From contig LADN01000098.1 in assembly GCA_000961585.1 (NCBI GenBank), positions 37,732-101,731 on the forward strand: DNA of 64,000 nucleotides. Direction: 5' to 3'. Shown piece by piece: positions 7,069-16,360 of the stretch. The notes under the pieces are model-generated. The model was given only the letters and a program-made list of their open reading frames with translations, was not told the origin of the DNA and ran no database searches. The position numbers and the translations under genes are program-made. The DNA is from Peptococcaceae bacterium BRH_c4a (GTDB lineage Bacteria; Bacillota; Desulfotomaculia; Desulfotomaculales; Desulfocucumaceae). Position 1 is the first letter of the stretch. Each line of letters opens with the position of its first letter.

Positions 7069-8439
7069 GTGTTCAAGAAATACAGGTGGATTTTATCTTT
7101 AGTCCTGGGAATTGTTTTGCTGGCCGGGGTGGGCCGCTGGGGTTATGGGCAGATGGTAGCCCGGAGGGCGGCTGAAACCGCTTTAAACAACAAGTATAAC
7201 CTGGCTTTTTATAATCTCTTAAACAATATCCAAAATATTGAGGTAACTCTTTCCAAGACCCTAGTGGGTGAGGAGACCTGGCAGGACTCTCAGCTTTTTA
7301 TGAGGCTGTGGCAGGAGTCGCTGTCAGCCCAGGCTAATCTTGGGCAAATCCCGGTTCCCGACAACACCGTGGCCCGGACCATTAAATACTTAAACCAGGT
7401 GGGAGGTTTCTCTCAAACCCTGGCCGCCCAAACGGCGGGGGGAATGTCTAAAACCGAGGATCAGTGGCGCAATCTGCAAAATCTCTACAGGCAGGCAGGC
7501 CAGCTTAACAGTGAAATGCACAGGGTGGGGGCCAGCCTGTCCAGCGGCGCCCTAACCATGAGCGAGCTCAAAAGGGAAAGCGGGCTGATGCTGCGCAGGG
7601 CGGGGCCACAGCTGGCAAACAGCAATTTTCAGTTTATGGACAGGAATATGCAGCAGTTCCCCACCCTGATATATGACGGGCCCTTTTCGGATCATTTGGA
7701 ACGTAAGACCCCGGCCGGGATCAGCGGCCCCCAGATAAGTCCCGACCAGGCCGGTAACAAGGCGCTGGCCTTTGTGGGACCAAGGCCCAATACAAACTAC
7801 ACTGCCGGCGCTGTCAGCAAAGACAACGGAAGGATTCCGCTGTATCGTGTGGATATAACGCCCAACCCTGCCCGGGCCGGGGAGAAGATCGTAATGGGTG
7901 TTTCCAGGCAGGGCGGCCTGCCCATCTGGATGCTGAATACCAGGCCTATTGACAGTACGGGTATTTCAGTGCGGGAAGCCGGGGACACGGCCGGTGGTTT
8001 TCTGGCGGATAGAGGCTTTAAGGATATGGAGCCGGCGTACTATGAGATACGCAGCAACATGGCTGTGTTTAATTACGCCGCCACCCAGGGCGGGGTTATA
8101 ATCTACCCCGACCAGATAAAGGTTTCTGTGGCCCTGGACGATGGCCAGGTGGTGGGTTTTGACGCCACCAACTACTGGATGGCCCACAGGACCAGGGAAT
8201 TGCCCAATCCGGTGCTGACCGTGGCCCAGGCCAGAGAAAAGCTCAGCCCCAGGCTGCAGGACGTTAGTCCCGGCAGACTGGCCCTTATACCAAAAACGGT
8301 GGACATGGAAGTGCTTACCTATGAATTTCAGGGCCGGCTGGACAATGACGTATTCCTCATTTACATAGACGCAGTGACAGGCGAGGAAGAGAAGGTCTTA
8401 AGGGTGATCAGAACAAATGAAGGAGTACTTACTATGTAG
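7069..8439 (+). CDS. ypeB: Germination protein YpeB
   Basis: About 456 residues with one N-terminal transmembrane helix (YRWILSLVLG onward) and a long extracytoplasmic region with C-terminal PepSY-like repeats (around GNKALAFVG and VAQAREKL). YpeB is needed for SleB to be kept and active in the spore. I place the start at GTG 7069, nine bases after AAGGAG at 7054-7059. An in-frame ATG at 7039 would overlap sleB by 17 bases and is also possible. A sleB-ypeB operon is typical of endospore formers. Confidence 0.93.
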   Translation: MFKKYRWILSLVLGIVLLAGVGRWGYGQMVARRAAETALNNKYNLAFYNLLNNIQNIEVTLSKTLVGEETWQDSQLFMRLWQESLSAQANLGQIPVPDNTVARTIKYLNQVGGFSQTLAAQTAGGMSKTEDQWRNLQNLYRQAGQLNSEMHRVGASLSSGALTMSELKRESGLMLRRAGPQLANSNFQFMDRNMQQFPTLIYDGPFSDHLERKTPAGISGPQISPDQAGNKALAFVGPRPNTNYTAGAVSKDNGRIPLYRVDITPNPARAGEKIVMGVSRQGGLPIWMLNTRPIDSTGISVREAGDTAGGFLADRGFKDMEPAYYEIRSNMAVFNYAATQGGVIIYPDQIKVSVALDDGQVVGFDATNYWMAHRTRELPNPVLTVAQAREKLSPRLQDVSPGRLALIPKTVDMEVLTYEFQGRLDNDVFLIYIDAVTGEEEKVLRVIRTNEGVLTM

Positions 8440-8446
8440 TCGGGAT

Positions 8447-8545
8447 TTTGGGTCAGAATACAGAATTCAGGAGTCAGGAGCCAGAATGGTTTCCTTGGCG
8501 GGAAGTGGGGTAAATGCTTAAAATCTCCTGTCTCCTGTATTCTAA
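8447..8545 (+). repeat. Heptamer repeat runs after ypeB
   Basis: Units of 7 bp in both orientations: AGAATAC/AGAATTC/AGGAGTC/AGGAGCC at 8455-8485 and CTCCTGT units at 8524-8540. They belong to the degenerate heptamer family seen throughout the window. Confidence 0.75.
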
Positions 8546-8579
8546 TACATGCATAATTCTTGCTTCTAAACTTTCCCTG

Positions 8580-8609
8580 TTGACTTTAAAAAAAGCCCTG
8601 TGCTATAAT
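8580..8609 (+). promoter_or_regulatory. Sigma-A-type promoter for the T-box operon
   Basis: TTGACT at 8580-8585 and a perfect TATAAT at 8604-8609 with an 18-bp spacer. It sits about 30 bp before the T-box leader, so transcription should start close to 8616. Confidence 0.75.
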
Positions 8610-8639
8610 TGCCGTAATTTCTATAGTTATGGTTATGAA

Positions 8640-8875
8640 GGGGAATATGGGCAGGTGTAGTCTTTAGCGATCCGGGGATGGTGAAAGCCTGGTAGGCGAA
8701 GTTGCCCGTGCCGCCCCGGAGCTGCAGGACTAAAACCCAAGGGGTAGTAAGCTCTGCCGGAAGCCCCCGTTAACGGGCGCTGAAGAGGGCCGTATGTATT
8801 ATGGCCAATTTGGGTGGTACCGCGAGAAGAATCTCTCGTCCCTTATATTATTGGGGACGGGAGTTTTTTATTTGA
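8640..8875 (+). promoter_or_regulatory. T-box leader (tRNA-sensing riboswitch)
   Basis: Diagnostic elements: the GGTGAAAGCC segment in the distal part of stem I (near 8679-8688), the T-box motif TGGGTGGTACCGCG at 8811-8824, and a terminator (CTCTCGTCCC with GGGACGGGAG, then T6) at 8832-8869. Uncharged cognate tRNA would stabilise the antiterminator and switch on the operon at 8914-14396. By hand-folding, CCGGGG/CCCCGG and AGTC/GACT flank the specifier loop, whose 3' strand reads AGCTGCAG. The best-placed codon is TGC (Cys), with CTG (Leu) as alternative; no Trp, Tyr or Phe codon is present. Specificity is therefore unresolved. Confidence 0.92.
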
Positions 8876-8913
8876 ATATACCCCCGGGGGGTCAATGTAA
8901 GGGAGGTGCCGGC

Positions 8914-9393
8914 GTGAAAGAAATACTGGAATTACTGGAGTCCAATTCCAAGCTTACCGAAAACGATATTGCCATAATGCTTTCCATGGATGTGGAAGAA
9001 GTAAGAAGTAAGATAAAGGAATTGGAGAACAACAAGACCATTCTTAAATACATTACACTGGTAAACTGGGAAAAGGTGGGAGAGGAGAAGGTTTCCGCAA
9101 TGATCGAGGTGCGTACCACACCCCAGCGGGATGTGGGCTTCGATTCAGTGGCCGAGAGGATATACCGTTTTCCAGAGGTGCGCAGCGTTCGTCTGCTGTC
9201 CGGGACATATGATCTGGGAGTATTTATTGAGGGCAGGACCATGAGAGAGGTCAGCCATTTTGTGGCCACGAAATTATCCACCATTGAAGGGGTGGTCAGC
9301 ACCACAACGCATTTTGTGCTAAAAACTTATAAGCAGGATGGGGTAATCATCGAGGATGATGAAGAAGATAGGAGGTTGGTGGTGTCGCCGTGA
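8914..9393 (+). CDS. Lrp/AsnC-family transcriptional regulator
   Basis: A 159-residue protein with an N-terminal winged-helix domain (about 1-50) and a C-terminal RAM/ligand-binding ferredoxin-like fold (about 55-140). The frame is open upstream through the T-box, but GTG 8914 follows GGGAGGTG and is the sensible start. Lrp/AsnC proteins sense amino acids. It is the first gene of the T-box operon and overlaps the aminotransferase gene by four bases (GTGA), so it probably controls amino-acid catabolism locally. The acidic C-terminal tail (EDDEED) is unusual. Confidence 0.88.
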   Translation: MKEILELLESNSKLTENDIAIMLSMDVEEVRSKIKELENNKTILKYITLVNWEKVGEEKVSAMIEVRTTPQRDVGFDSVAERIYRFPEVRSVRLLSGTYDLGVFIEGRTMREVSHFVATKLSTIEGVVSTTTHFVLKTYKQDGVIIEDDEEDRRLVVSP

Positions 9394-10595
9394 TTAATAA
9401 AAACAACTGGTCTGAAAGAATTAACCCTGTGGTTCGAAGCATACCGCCTTCCGGAATACGTAAATTTTTTGATATGGCCACCGAAATGAAAGGTGTAATT
9501 TCGCTGGGTGTGGGTGAACCGGATTTTGTTACGCCCTGGCATATAAGGGAGGGTTGTATTTATTCTCTGGAAAAGGGATACACCATGTATACCTCAAACC
9601 AGGGACTACTGGAACTGCGGGAAGAGATTGCCCGGGATCTTGACATTACTTACGGGGTGACATACGATGCCCGGAGGGAACTGCTGGTGACGGTTGGAGT
9701 GAGTGAGGGCCTGGACCTTTCCATGAGGGCGCTTATTTGCCCCGGAGACGAGGTGCTTATTCCGGAGCCTTCATATGTTTCTTATGCGCCCGCCACCGCC
9801 CTGGCGGGCGGAGTTCCGGTGACCATTGCCACCAGTGTTGAGGAGGAGTTCAGACTGACGGCGGACAGGGTGGAGAAGGCCATCACTCCACGAACCAAGA
9901 TACTGCTGCTTTGTTATCCCAACAATCCCACCGGGGCCGTGCTCAGGCGCCGGGACCTGCTGGAGATTGCCGAGGTGGTCAGAGACCATGACCTGATTGT
10001 TATTTCGGATGAAATCTACGACAAGCTCACCTATATCGGAAGCCATACCTGTTTTTCATCAATACCCGGGATGCGGGATCGTACCGTTCTTCTAAACGGT
10101 TTTTCCAAGTCTTACGCCATGACCGGCTGGCGTATAGGATATGCGGCAGGCAATTCTGATTTTATAGGGGCCATGAATAAAATTCACCAGTACAGCATAC
10201 TTTGCGCCCCTATAACGGCCCAGATGGCCGCCCTGGAGGCCCTTAAAAACGGTCGGGAGGGAATGAGGAAAATGGTGCAGCACTACAACAGACGCCGGCA
10301 CTTGGTTATGCAGGCCTTTAAGGATATGGGAATACCGTGCTTTGAGCCGGGGGGGGCCTTTTATACCTTTCCCGACATCAGTTCCACCGGCCTTACCTCC
10401 GAGATGTTTGCCGAAAAGCTGCTGATGGAGGAAAAGGTGGCAGTTATTCCGGGTAATGCCTTCGGGCCCAGTGGCAGTGGTTTTGTGCGCTGTGCTTACG
10501 CTGCGTCCATGGAAGACCTGGGAGAGGCCTTCAGAAGGATGTCTGGCTTTGTAAAACGAAACGGCGTACAATCAAAAATCGTGGTCAACCTTTAG
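9390..10595 (+). CDS. Class I/II PLP-dependent aminotransferase
   Basis: A 401-residue fold-type I aminotransferase. The PLP lysine is Lys240 in the SKSYAMTGWR motif; NNPTGAV and SDEIYDKL supply other cofactor contacts. It belongs to the AspC/PatA/aromatic aminotransferase group. Placed with PaaK and IorAB, it most likely converts an amino acid (aromatic or branched) to its 2-oxo acid, which IorAB then oxidises to an acyl-CoA. The start GTG overlaps the regulator stop. The substrate cannot be set from sequence. Confidence 0.9.
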   Translation: MINKNNWSERINPVVRSIPPSGIRKFFDMATEMKGVISLGVGEPDFVTPWHIREGCIYSLEKGYTMYTSNQGLLELREEIARDLDITYGVTYDARRELLVTVGVSEGLDLSMRALICPGDEVLIPEPSYVSYAPATALAGGVPVTIATSVEEEFRLTADRVEKAITPRTKILLLCYPNNPTGAVLRRRDLLEIAEVVRDHDLIVISDEIYDKLTYIGSHTCFSSIPGMRDRTVLLNGFSKSYAMTGWRIGYAAGNSDFIGAMNKIHQYSILCAPITAQMAALEALKNGREGMRKMVQHYNRRRHLVMQAFKDMGIPCFEPGGAFYTFPDISSTGLTSEMFAEKLLMEEKVAVIPGNAFGPSGSGFVRCAYAASMEDLGEAFRRMSGFVKRNGVQSKIVVNL

Positions 10596-10627
10596 CGGGT
10601 GTAGTAAGGGTAAGGAAGTGGAGTTGC

Positions 10628-11932
10628 ATGATTTGGGATCCCCGACATGAATGTATCAGCCGGGAACAACTTAGAGAATTACAGTTCAGAAGACTTAAGG
10701 AAACCCTGAAATTGGTGTATAACCGGGTTCCCTATTACAAAGAACAGTTTGACCGGTGCGGGGTGCTGCCTGAAGACCTCAGTTGCCTGGAAGATATAAG
10801 GAAATTTCCTTTTACCGCCAAGCTGGCTTTAAGGGACAATTATCCTTACGGTCTGTTTGCCGCACCCATGAAAGATGTGGTCCGGCTGCACGCCTCCTCG
10901 GGCACAACCGGAAAGCCCATCGTGGTGGGATACACTAAAAATGATTTAAAAAACTGGTCCGAACTCATTGCCCGTATCGTTACCATGGCCGGTGTCACAG
11001 ACGAGGACGTGGCTCAAATTACCTTTGGCTACGGGCTTTTTACCGGGGCCTTTGGTCTTCACTACGGGCTGGAAAGGGCTGGAGTCACCATTGTGCCGTC
11101 ATCGGTGGGAAATACTGAAAAGCAGATTATGCTGATGAAGGACTTTGGGGCCACCGTTCTGGTGGGAACACCTTCCTACGCCCTTCACCTGGCCGAGGCC
11201 GCCGCGAAAATGGGTATCGGCCCCGGGGATTTGAAGCTGAGGGTGGGCCTTTTTGGGGCCGAGGCCTGGTCGGAGAGCATGCGCTGCGAACTGGAGAAGG
11301 CCTGGGGCATTAAGGCCACCGACAACTATGGTCTCAGCGAGGTGATGGGGCCGGGGGTATCCGGGGAATGCACAGAGGCTCTGGGTATGCACGTAAACGA
11401 GGACCACTTCCTGGTGGAGGTCATAGATCCGGAAACAGGCCATCCCAAAGGGCCGGGAGAGCCGGGAGAACTGGTGATCACCACCCTGACCAAGGAGGCC
11501 TTTCCGGTTATCAGGTACCGTACCAGGGATATAACCACCCTGAATTATGATCCCTGTATTTGCGGCAGAACCTTGGCCAGGATGCGAAAGGTTACCGGCA
11601 GGACCGACGACATGCTGATTATTTCCGGGGTAAATGTATTTCCCTCTCAGATTGAAAGCGTTCTTGTGGAAATAGATGGCATTTCCCCCCATTATCAGAT
11701 AATTGTTACCAAAAAGGGATACCTGGATATGCTGGAAGTCCGGGTGGAGCCCACAGAAAAGGCATTTACAGGCAACTTCAAGGATCTTGAGGCTCTGGAG
11801 GTTAAAATAAAGTCCCGGCTTCAGAGCGTGCTCTCCATAGGCGCCAGAGTCAGGCTGGCGGAGCCCTTCTCCATCGAAAGAAGCCAGGGGAAGGCCAAAA
11901 GGGTTATTGATAACAGACCGAAAAGCAGTTAG
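10628..11932 (+). CDS. Phenylacetate-CoA ligase family protein (PaaK-like)
   Basis: A 434-residue AMP-forming acyl-CoA ligase. The phosphate-binding motif SSGTTGKP lies near residue 92, and YGLSEVMGPG and the C-terminal swinging domain (RTDDMLIISG) are typical of PaaK. Together with IorAB it may run in the energy-conserving direction or activate arylacetates produced from aromatic amino acids. It starts at ATG behind a GGAAGTGGAG site. The iorA gene follows after 129 bp, which contain AAGC/CTTACAG heptamer repeats. Confidence 0.9.
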   Translation: MIWDPRHECISREQLRELQFRRLKETLKLVYNRVPYYKEQFDRCGVLPEDLSCLEDIRKFPFTAKLALRDNYPYGLFAAPMKDVVRLHASSGTTGKPIVVGYTKNDLKNWSELIARIVTMAGVTDEDVAQITFGYGLFTGAFGLHYGLERAGVTIVPSSVGNTEKQIMLMKDFGATVLVGTPSYALHLAEAAAKMGIGPGDLKLRVGLFGAEAWSESMRCELEKAWGIKATDNYGLSEVMGPGVSGECTEALGMHVNEDHFLVEVIDPETGHPKGPGEPGELVITTLTKEAFPVIRYRTRDITTLNYDPCICGRTLARMRKVTGRTDDMLIISGVNVFPSQIESVLVEIDGISPHYQIIVTKKGYLDMLEVRVEPTEKAFTGNFKDLEALEVKIKSRLQSVLSIGARVRLAEPFSIERSQGKAKRVIDNRPKSS

Positions 11933-12045
11933 CGGTAAGCGATAAGCTATAAGCATTAAGCTATAGCATGCTGTTAACATTTGACTTTCAGTCAAATGTC
12001 TTTTATTGGGATAATGGCTTACAGCTTACAGCTTACAGCTTACTT
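11933..12045 (+). repeat. TAAGCNN-type heptamer repeats before iorA
   Basis: Two facing runs: AGCGGTA/AGCGATA/AGCTATA/AGCATTA units at 11931-11965 and four CTTACAG units at 12019-12045. The period is exactly 7 bp and the two runs are partly complementary, so the transcript could fold into a long hairpin inside the operon. This is a second heptamer family, distinct from the GGATTCT type; other members lie at 37675-37745 and 55048-55074. Confidence 0.75.
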
Positions 12046-12061
12046 AGGAGGTGGACAGTTT

Positions 12062-13831
12062 TTGAGAGAGCTTATGACGGGCAATGAGGCCATTGCCCGG
12101 GGAGCCTTTGAAAACGGTGTGACGGTGGCTTCTGGTTATCCGGGAACTCCAAGCACTGAGATATTGGAAAATTTCTGCCGCTATCAAGGGGTATACGCCG
12201 AGTGGGCGCCCAATGAAAAGGTTGCCCTGGAGGTTGGGATAGGGGCCTCCATGGCCGGGGCCAGGGCACTGGTGACCATGAAGCATGTGGGTGTTAACGT
12301 AGCGGCCGACCCCTTGCTGACGGCGGCATATACCGGTGTAAACGGCGGTCTGGTCATTATTTCGGCCGACGACCCCGGGATGCATAGCTCGCAAAATGAA
12401 CAGGATAACCGCAATTATGCGCGTTTTGCCCGGATACCCATGCTGGAGCCGTCAGACAGCGCCGAAGCCAGGGATATGATGGGATTGGCCCTGGAGATCA
12501 GTGAGGAGTTCGACATTCCGGTAATGCTCCGCATTACCACCAGGGTGGCGCACTCCCAGAGCTTTGTTGATTTAAAGGAACAGGTAACGCCATCCCTCAG
12601 AGAGTATAAGAAGGACACCCGCAAGTGGCTGATGGTTCCCGCCTTCGGAAGGATGCGCAGGGCCTCCCTGGGAGAAAGAATGGAGAGGCTTTCCCGCTAT
12701 TCCGGGAAGACGCCGGTGAACTTTATCCTGCCGGGTGACAAAAAAGTGGGGGTAATCACCAGCGGCGTCAGCTATCAGTACCTTCGGGACACCCTGCCCG
12801 GGGCCTCTGTTTTAAAGCTGGGGATGACCTACCCTCTGCCTGCCGGGCTGATCAGACAGTTTGCCGCCGGGGTTGAAAAACTCTTTGTGGTGGAGGAGTT
12901 GGAGCCCTATATTGAAGATTTTGTAAGGGGCCTGGGCCTTAATGCCAAAGGCAAGGAATTCTTTCCCGAAACGGGCGAATTGGGTGCCGCCCCGGTGAGG
13001 AGGGGCTTTATCGCTGCCGGTGTCATTCCGGAGGAGGCATCGGCCCCGGTGCCGCAATACCAGGATATGCCGGCGGTTCCGGTGAGGCCTCCGGTTCTTT
13101 GCGCCGGGTGCCCCCACCGGGGAGTGTTCTATGCACTGCGCAAGCTGAAGCTGGTTGTAACCGGGGACATAGGCTGCTATACCCTGGGAGGGCTGGCGCC
13201 CCTGGAAGGAATGGACAGTTGTGTCTGCATGGGGGCCAGTATAGGCATGTCCCACGGCATAGATATGGCCGCCCCGGGGCTGCGGGGCCGTACCGTGGCT
13301 GTAATAGGGGATTCCACTTTCCTTCATTCCGGGATTACCGGGCTTATTGACGTTGTTTACAATGGCGGCAACACCACCGTTCTCATTCTGGACAACAGCA
13401 CCACCGCCATGACCGGGCATCAGGATAACCCGGCCACCGGCAAGACCCTGATGGGGAAGGATGCGCCTGTCATAGACCTGGAGGGTCTGGTAAAATCCCT
13501 GGGGGTGGTCCGGGTCAGAACGGTGGACCCCCTTGATCTGTCTCAGCTGGAAGAGGCAATCAAAGAAGAGGTGACGGCCTCCGGCCCCTCAGTAATAATT
13601 GCCCGCAAACCCTGCGTTTTACTGAGAAGGCAGACCGGATCCCCGGTTACGGTAAATGAGGAGGCCTGCACCGGCTGCAAGACCTGCCTGCGGCTGAGCT
13701 GTCCTGCCATTTCAGTAAATGATAAAAAATGTTCGGTGGACCCGGTTTCCTGTATTGGCTGCGGCCTGTGTCCGCAGGTATGTAAATTCGGGGCGCTGGT
13801 GGCGGCAAAAGGAGGCGGGGCCGGTGCGTAG
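12062..13831 (+). CDS. iorA: Indolepyruvate:ferredoxin oxidoreductase, alpha subunit
   Basis: A 589-residue subunit of the 2-oxoacid:ferredoxin oxidoreductase family. Domain order is the pyrimidine-binding domain (ASGYPGTPSTEI near 25), a middle domain, a ThDP-binding domain (GDIGCYTL, then GDST and LDNSTTAMTG) and a C-terminal 2[4Fe-4S] ferredoxin domain (CTGCKTC and CIGCGLC). It oxidises arylpyruvates to arylacetyl-CoA with ferredoxin reduction. TTG 12062 follows AGGAGGT at 12046-12052 by nine bases; the longer upstream frame runs through repeats and is unlikely to be translated. It overlaps iorB by eight bases. Confidence 0.94.
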   Translation: MRELMTGNEAIARGAFENGVTVASGYPGTPSTEILENFCRYQGVYAEWAPNEKVALEVGIGASMAGARALVTMKHVGVNVAADPLLTAAYTGVNGGLVIISADDPGMHSSQNEQDNRNYARFARIPMLEPSDSAEARDMMGLALEISEEFDIPVMLRITTRVAHSQSFVDLKEQVTPSLREYKKDTRKWLMVPAFGRMRRASLGERMERLSRYSGKTPVNFILPGDKKVGVITSGVSYQYLRDTLPGASVLKLGMTYPLPAGLIRQFAAGVEKLFVVEELEPYIEDFVRGLGLNAKGKEFFPETGELGAAPVRRGFIAAGVIPEEASAPVPQYQDMPAVPVRPPVLCAGCPHRGVFYALRKLKLVVTGDIGCYTLGGLAPLEGMDSCVCMGASIGMSHGIDMAAPGLRGRTVAVIGDSTFLHSGITGLIDVVYNGGNTTVLILDNSTTAMTGHQDNPATGKTLMGKDAPVIDLEGLVKSLGVVRVRTVDPLDLSQLEEAIKEEVTASGPSVIIARKPCVLLRRQTGSPVTVNEEACTGCKTCLRLSCPAISVNDKKCSVDPVSCIGCGLCPQVCKFGALVAAKGGGAGA

Positions 13832-14396
13832 TATAGATGTTCTTCTGGTGGGAGTAGGCGGCCAGGGGACAATACTGGCCAGCAGGATACTGGCCCATGT
13901 GGGTCAGTCCATGGGTTATGACATAAAGGTTTCGGAAATACACGGCATGGCCCAGAGGGGCGGCAGTGTTGTCACCCAGGTAAGAATGGGAGAAAAGGTG
14001 TTTTCTCCGCTTATAGAAGAAGGTACGGCCGACATCATACTGGCCTTTGAAAAACTGGAGGGACTGCGCTGGCTGAGTTATCTGAAGCCGGGCGGCAGCA
14101 TGATAGTAAACGATCAGGCCATTTACCCTGTGCCTGTGCTGGCCGGCCTGGCCGTGTACCCCGAGGATGTAACAGGCTGCCTGAGCGCCAGGGTAAAAGA
14201 CAACGCAGTGGTGGATGCCCTGGCTATTGCCCGGGACTGCGGCAACCCAAAGGCTGCCAATGTTGTGCTGGTGGGAGTTCTGGCCAGGAGGCTGCCCATT
14301 CCGGAGGAAAAATGGCAGGAGGCTCTGGCGGCCAGGGTGCCGGCCAAATTCCTGGAGGTAAACAGGGCGGCCTTCAGCAAGGGATATAAACTTTAG
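13824..14396 (+). CDS. iorB: Indolepyruvate:ferredoxin oxidoreductase, beta subunit
   Basis: A 190-residue gamma-type domain of the 2-oxoacid oxidoreductase family; GVGGQGTI near the N-terminus and EIHGMAQRGG are hallmarks. It pairs with IorA to form the catalytic enzyme. The start is GTG 13824, inside the end of iorA, behind GGAGG at 13811. It is the last gene of the T-box operon, followed by a terminator at 14426-14461. Confidence 0.94.
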   Translation: MRSIDVLLVGVGGQGTILASRILAHVGQSMGYDIKVSEIHGMAQRGGSVVTQVRMGEKVFSPLIEEGTADIILAFEKLEGLRWLSYLKPGGSMIVNDQAIYPVPVLAGLAVYPEDVTGCLSARVKDNAVVDALAIARDCGNPKAANVVLVGVLARRLPIPEEKWQEALAARVPAKFLEVNRAAFSKGYKL

Positions 14397-14425
14397 GAAG
14401 AATACAGGAGTTGAATTATCAAATA

Positions 14426-14461
14426 AAAAGAGAACCAGTGTTTCATGGGTTCTCTTTTTTG
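14426..14461 (+). terminator. Rho-independent terminator after iorB
   Basis: AAAAGAGAACC pairs with GGTTCTCTTTT around a short loop, ending in T6. Confidence 0.85.
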
Positions 14462-14638
14462 TGTCCCCTTTCCTTTAAGAATGTTAACATGGTTACTTTT
14501 GGTTACGGCCAAAAAAGAGTATAATAAACAGAATCAAGGGAAGGGCAGGGGTCGTCAATTTAGTCCGGGAGACCGTCGAAATCCGCCGGGGATTTTTGAT
14601 GCGGTCATTTTAGATTTAAGGGGGCATTTTTCAAGGCA

Positions 14639-16324
14639 ATGAATGGAATAGTGGAAAAAACGCGCAGACAAATAGCCGGCATGCTGGAAAGGGCACTGAT
14701 TTCAGCGGGCAAAAAGGGTTTATTGCCGCCGTTGGAGGCGCCCGACTTTGTGGTGGAGGTACCCCGGGAAAAGGATCATGGGGATTTTGCCAGCAATATG
14801 GCTATGCTTTTGGCCAAGCCCGCCCGAAGCTCACCCCGAAAAATCGCCGAAGCCCTGGCAGGAGAACTGGAACTGAAGAATTCACCGGTGGAGAAGGTGG
14901 AAGTTGCCGGCCCCGGGTTTATTAATCTCTACCTGAAATCAGACTGGACCTTCTCTGAGCTGTTGGGGATACTGTCCCAGGACGAGAATTACGGCAGGGT
15001 GGATATAGGCGAAGGTCAACGCATTCAGGTGGAATTTGTCAGCGCCAACCCCACCGGGCTTTTGCACATGGGTAATGCCCGGGGTGCGGCGCTGGGTGAC
15101 AGCCTGTCTGCGCTGCTGGAATTTGCCGGGTTTGAGGTGACAAAGGAATTTTACATAAATGACGCCGGGAATCAGATAGAGTGTTTCGGGAGATCCCTGG
15201 AGGCGCGCTACCTGCAGCTTTTGGGCAGGCAGGCCGAGGTGCCCGAAGAGGGGTATCACGGTGAAGATATAATTGATACCATGAAGGGGTTTATACAGAA
15301 ATACGCTGACAGATACCTTGAGGTTTCCGAAGGGGAGAGGCGTGAGGCCATGGTAGGATACTCCCTGACGGAAAAAATGGGCGCCATTAAATCCGCGCTG
15401 AAGGAATTCGGGGTGGAGTACGATGTGTGGTTTTCCGAGCAGTCCCTACACCAATCCGGGGCGGTGGCCAATGCCATAGACCGCCTGAGACAGCGGGGAC
15501 ACCTGTATAATCATGAAGATGCCGTGTGGTTTAAGGCCACAGATTTCGGGGTGGAGAAGGATGAGGTTTTGGTTCGCAGCAACGGTGTGCCCACCTATTT
15601 TGCGGCCGACATAGCCTATCATATGAACAAGTTTGAACGGGGATTCCAGCGGGTGATAAATATATGGGGAGCCGATCACCACGGGCATATTCCCAGAATG
15701 AAAGGGGCCGTTGCGGCCCTTGGCTATGACCCTGACGCACTGCAGATAATAATTATGCAATTGGTCAGGCTCTACAAAAACGGGGTAATCGTGCGCATGA
15801 GCAAGCGCACGGGGCAGTTTGTCACCCTGGAGGAGCTAATGGAGGAAGTGGGCAGGGATGCGGCCAGATACTTTTTCGTTATGCGCAGCCCGGACAGCCA
15901 CCTGGAATTTGACCTGGACCTGGCCAAGGCCAGAACCAACGAGAACCCGGTTTATTACATACAGTACGCCCACGCCCGTATTTGCAGCATTTTGAGGCAG
16001 TTGGAGGATCAGGGAAGGGAACTGCCGGAACCGTCCCGGGCAAACCTGTCGCTGCTGGCGGAGGAGCCGGAAATAATACTGGCTCGTAAACTGGCGGATT
16101 TTCCGGAAGAGGTGGCGGCTTCGGCCAGGGATATGGCCCCTCACAGGATAGCCCGCTATATACACGAGGTGGCCGGACTGCTGCACAGTTATTATAATGC
16201 CCACAGGGTTATTTCCGACCGGGAGGATTTGACCGATGCCCGGCTGGTGTTGGTAATGGCCACCCGGTCGGTGATCAGAAACGGGCTCAAGATCCTTGGC
16301 CTGTCTGCGCCTGAAAGAATGTAG
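14639..16324 (+). CDS. argS: Arginyl-tRNA synthetase
   Basis: A 561-residue class I synthetase. Visible are the N-terminal Add-1 domain (to about 110), the HIGH-type motif in LLHMGNARG (near 140), the ADHHGH segment, a KMSKS-type RMSKR, and the all-alpha anticodon-binding DALR domain at the C-terminus. It charges tRNA-Arg. A TATAAT near 14519 could belong to its promoter, but no clear -35 was found. The XapX gene follows after 36 bp. Confidence 0.97.
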   Translation: MNGIVEKTRRQIAGMLERALISAGKKGLLPPLEAPDFVVEVPREKDHGDFASNMAMLLAKPARSSPRKIAEALAGELELKNSPVEKVEVAGPGFINLYLKSDWTFSELLGILSQDENYGRVDIGEGQRIQVEFVSANPTGLLHMGNARGAALGDSLSALLEFAGFEVTKEFYINDAGNQIECFGRSLEARYLQLLGRQAEVPEEGYHGEDIIDTMKGFIQKYADRYLEVSEGERREAMVGYSLTEKMGAIKSALKEFGVEYDVWFSEQSLHQSGAVANAIDRLRQRGHLYNHEDAVWFKATDFGVEKDEVLVRSNGVPTYFAADIAYHMNKFERGFQRVINIWGADHHGHIPRMKGAVAALGYDPDALQIIIMQLVRLYKNGVIVRMSKRTGQFVTLEELMEEVGRDAARYFFVMRSPDSHLEFDLDLAKARTNENPVYYIQYAHARICSILRQLEDQGRELPEPSRANLSLLAEEPEIILARKLADFPEEVAASARDMAPHRIARYIHEVAGLLHSYYNAHRVISDREDLTDARLVLVMATRSVIRNGLKILGLSAPERM

Positions 16325-16360
16325 GAGGCAGCTATTGGTTGACAAAGGGGTGTACCGCTG

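Noticed and set aside
12812..13420. Minus-strand frame opposite iorA
   Set aside because: Antisense to the conserved ThDP domain; not plausible as a gene.
14445..14642. 65-codon frame upstream of argS
   Set aside because: Starts inside the iorB terminator and has no coding character.
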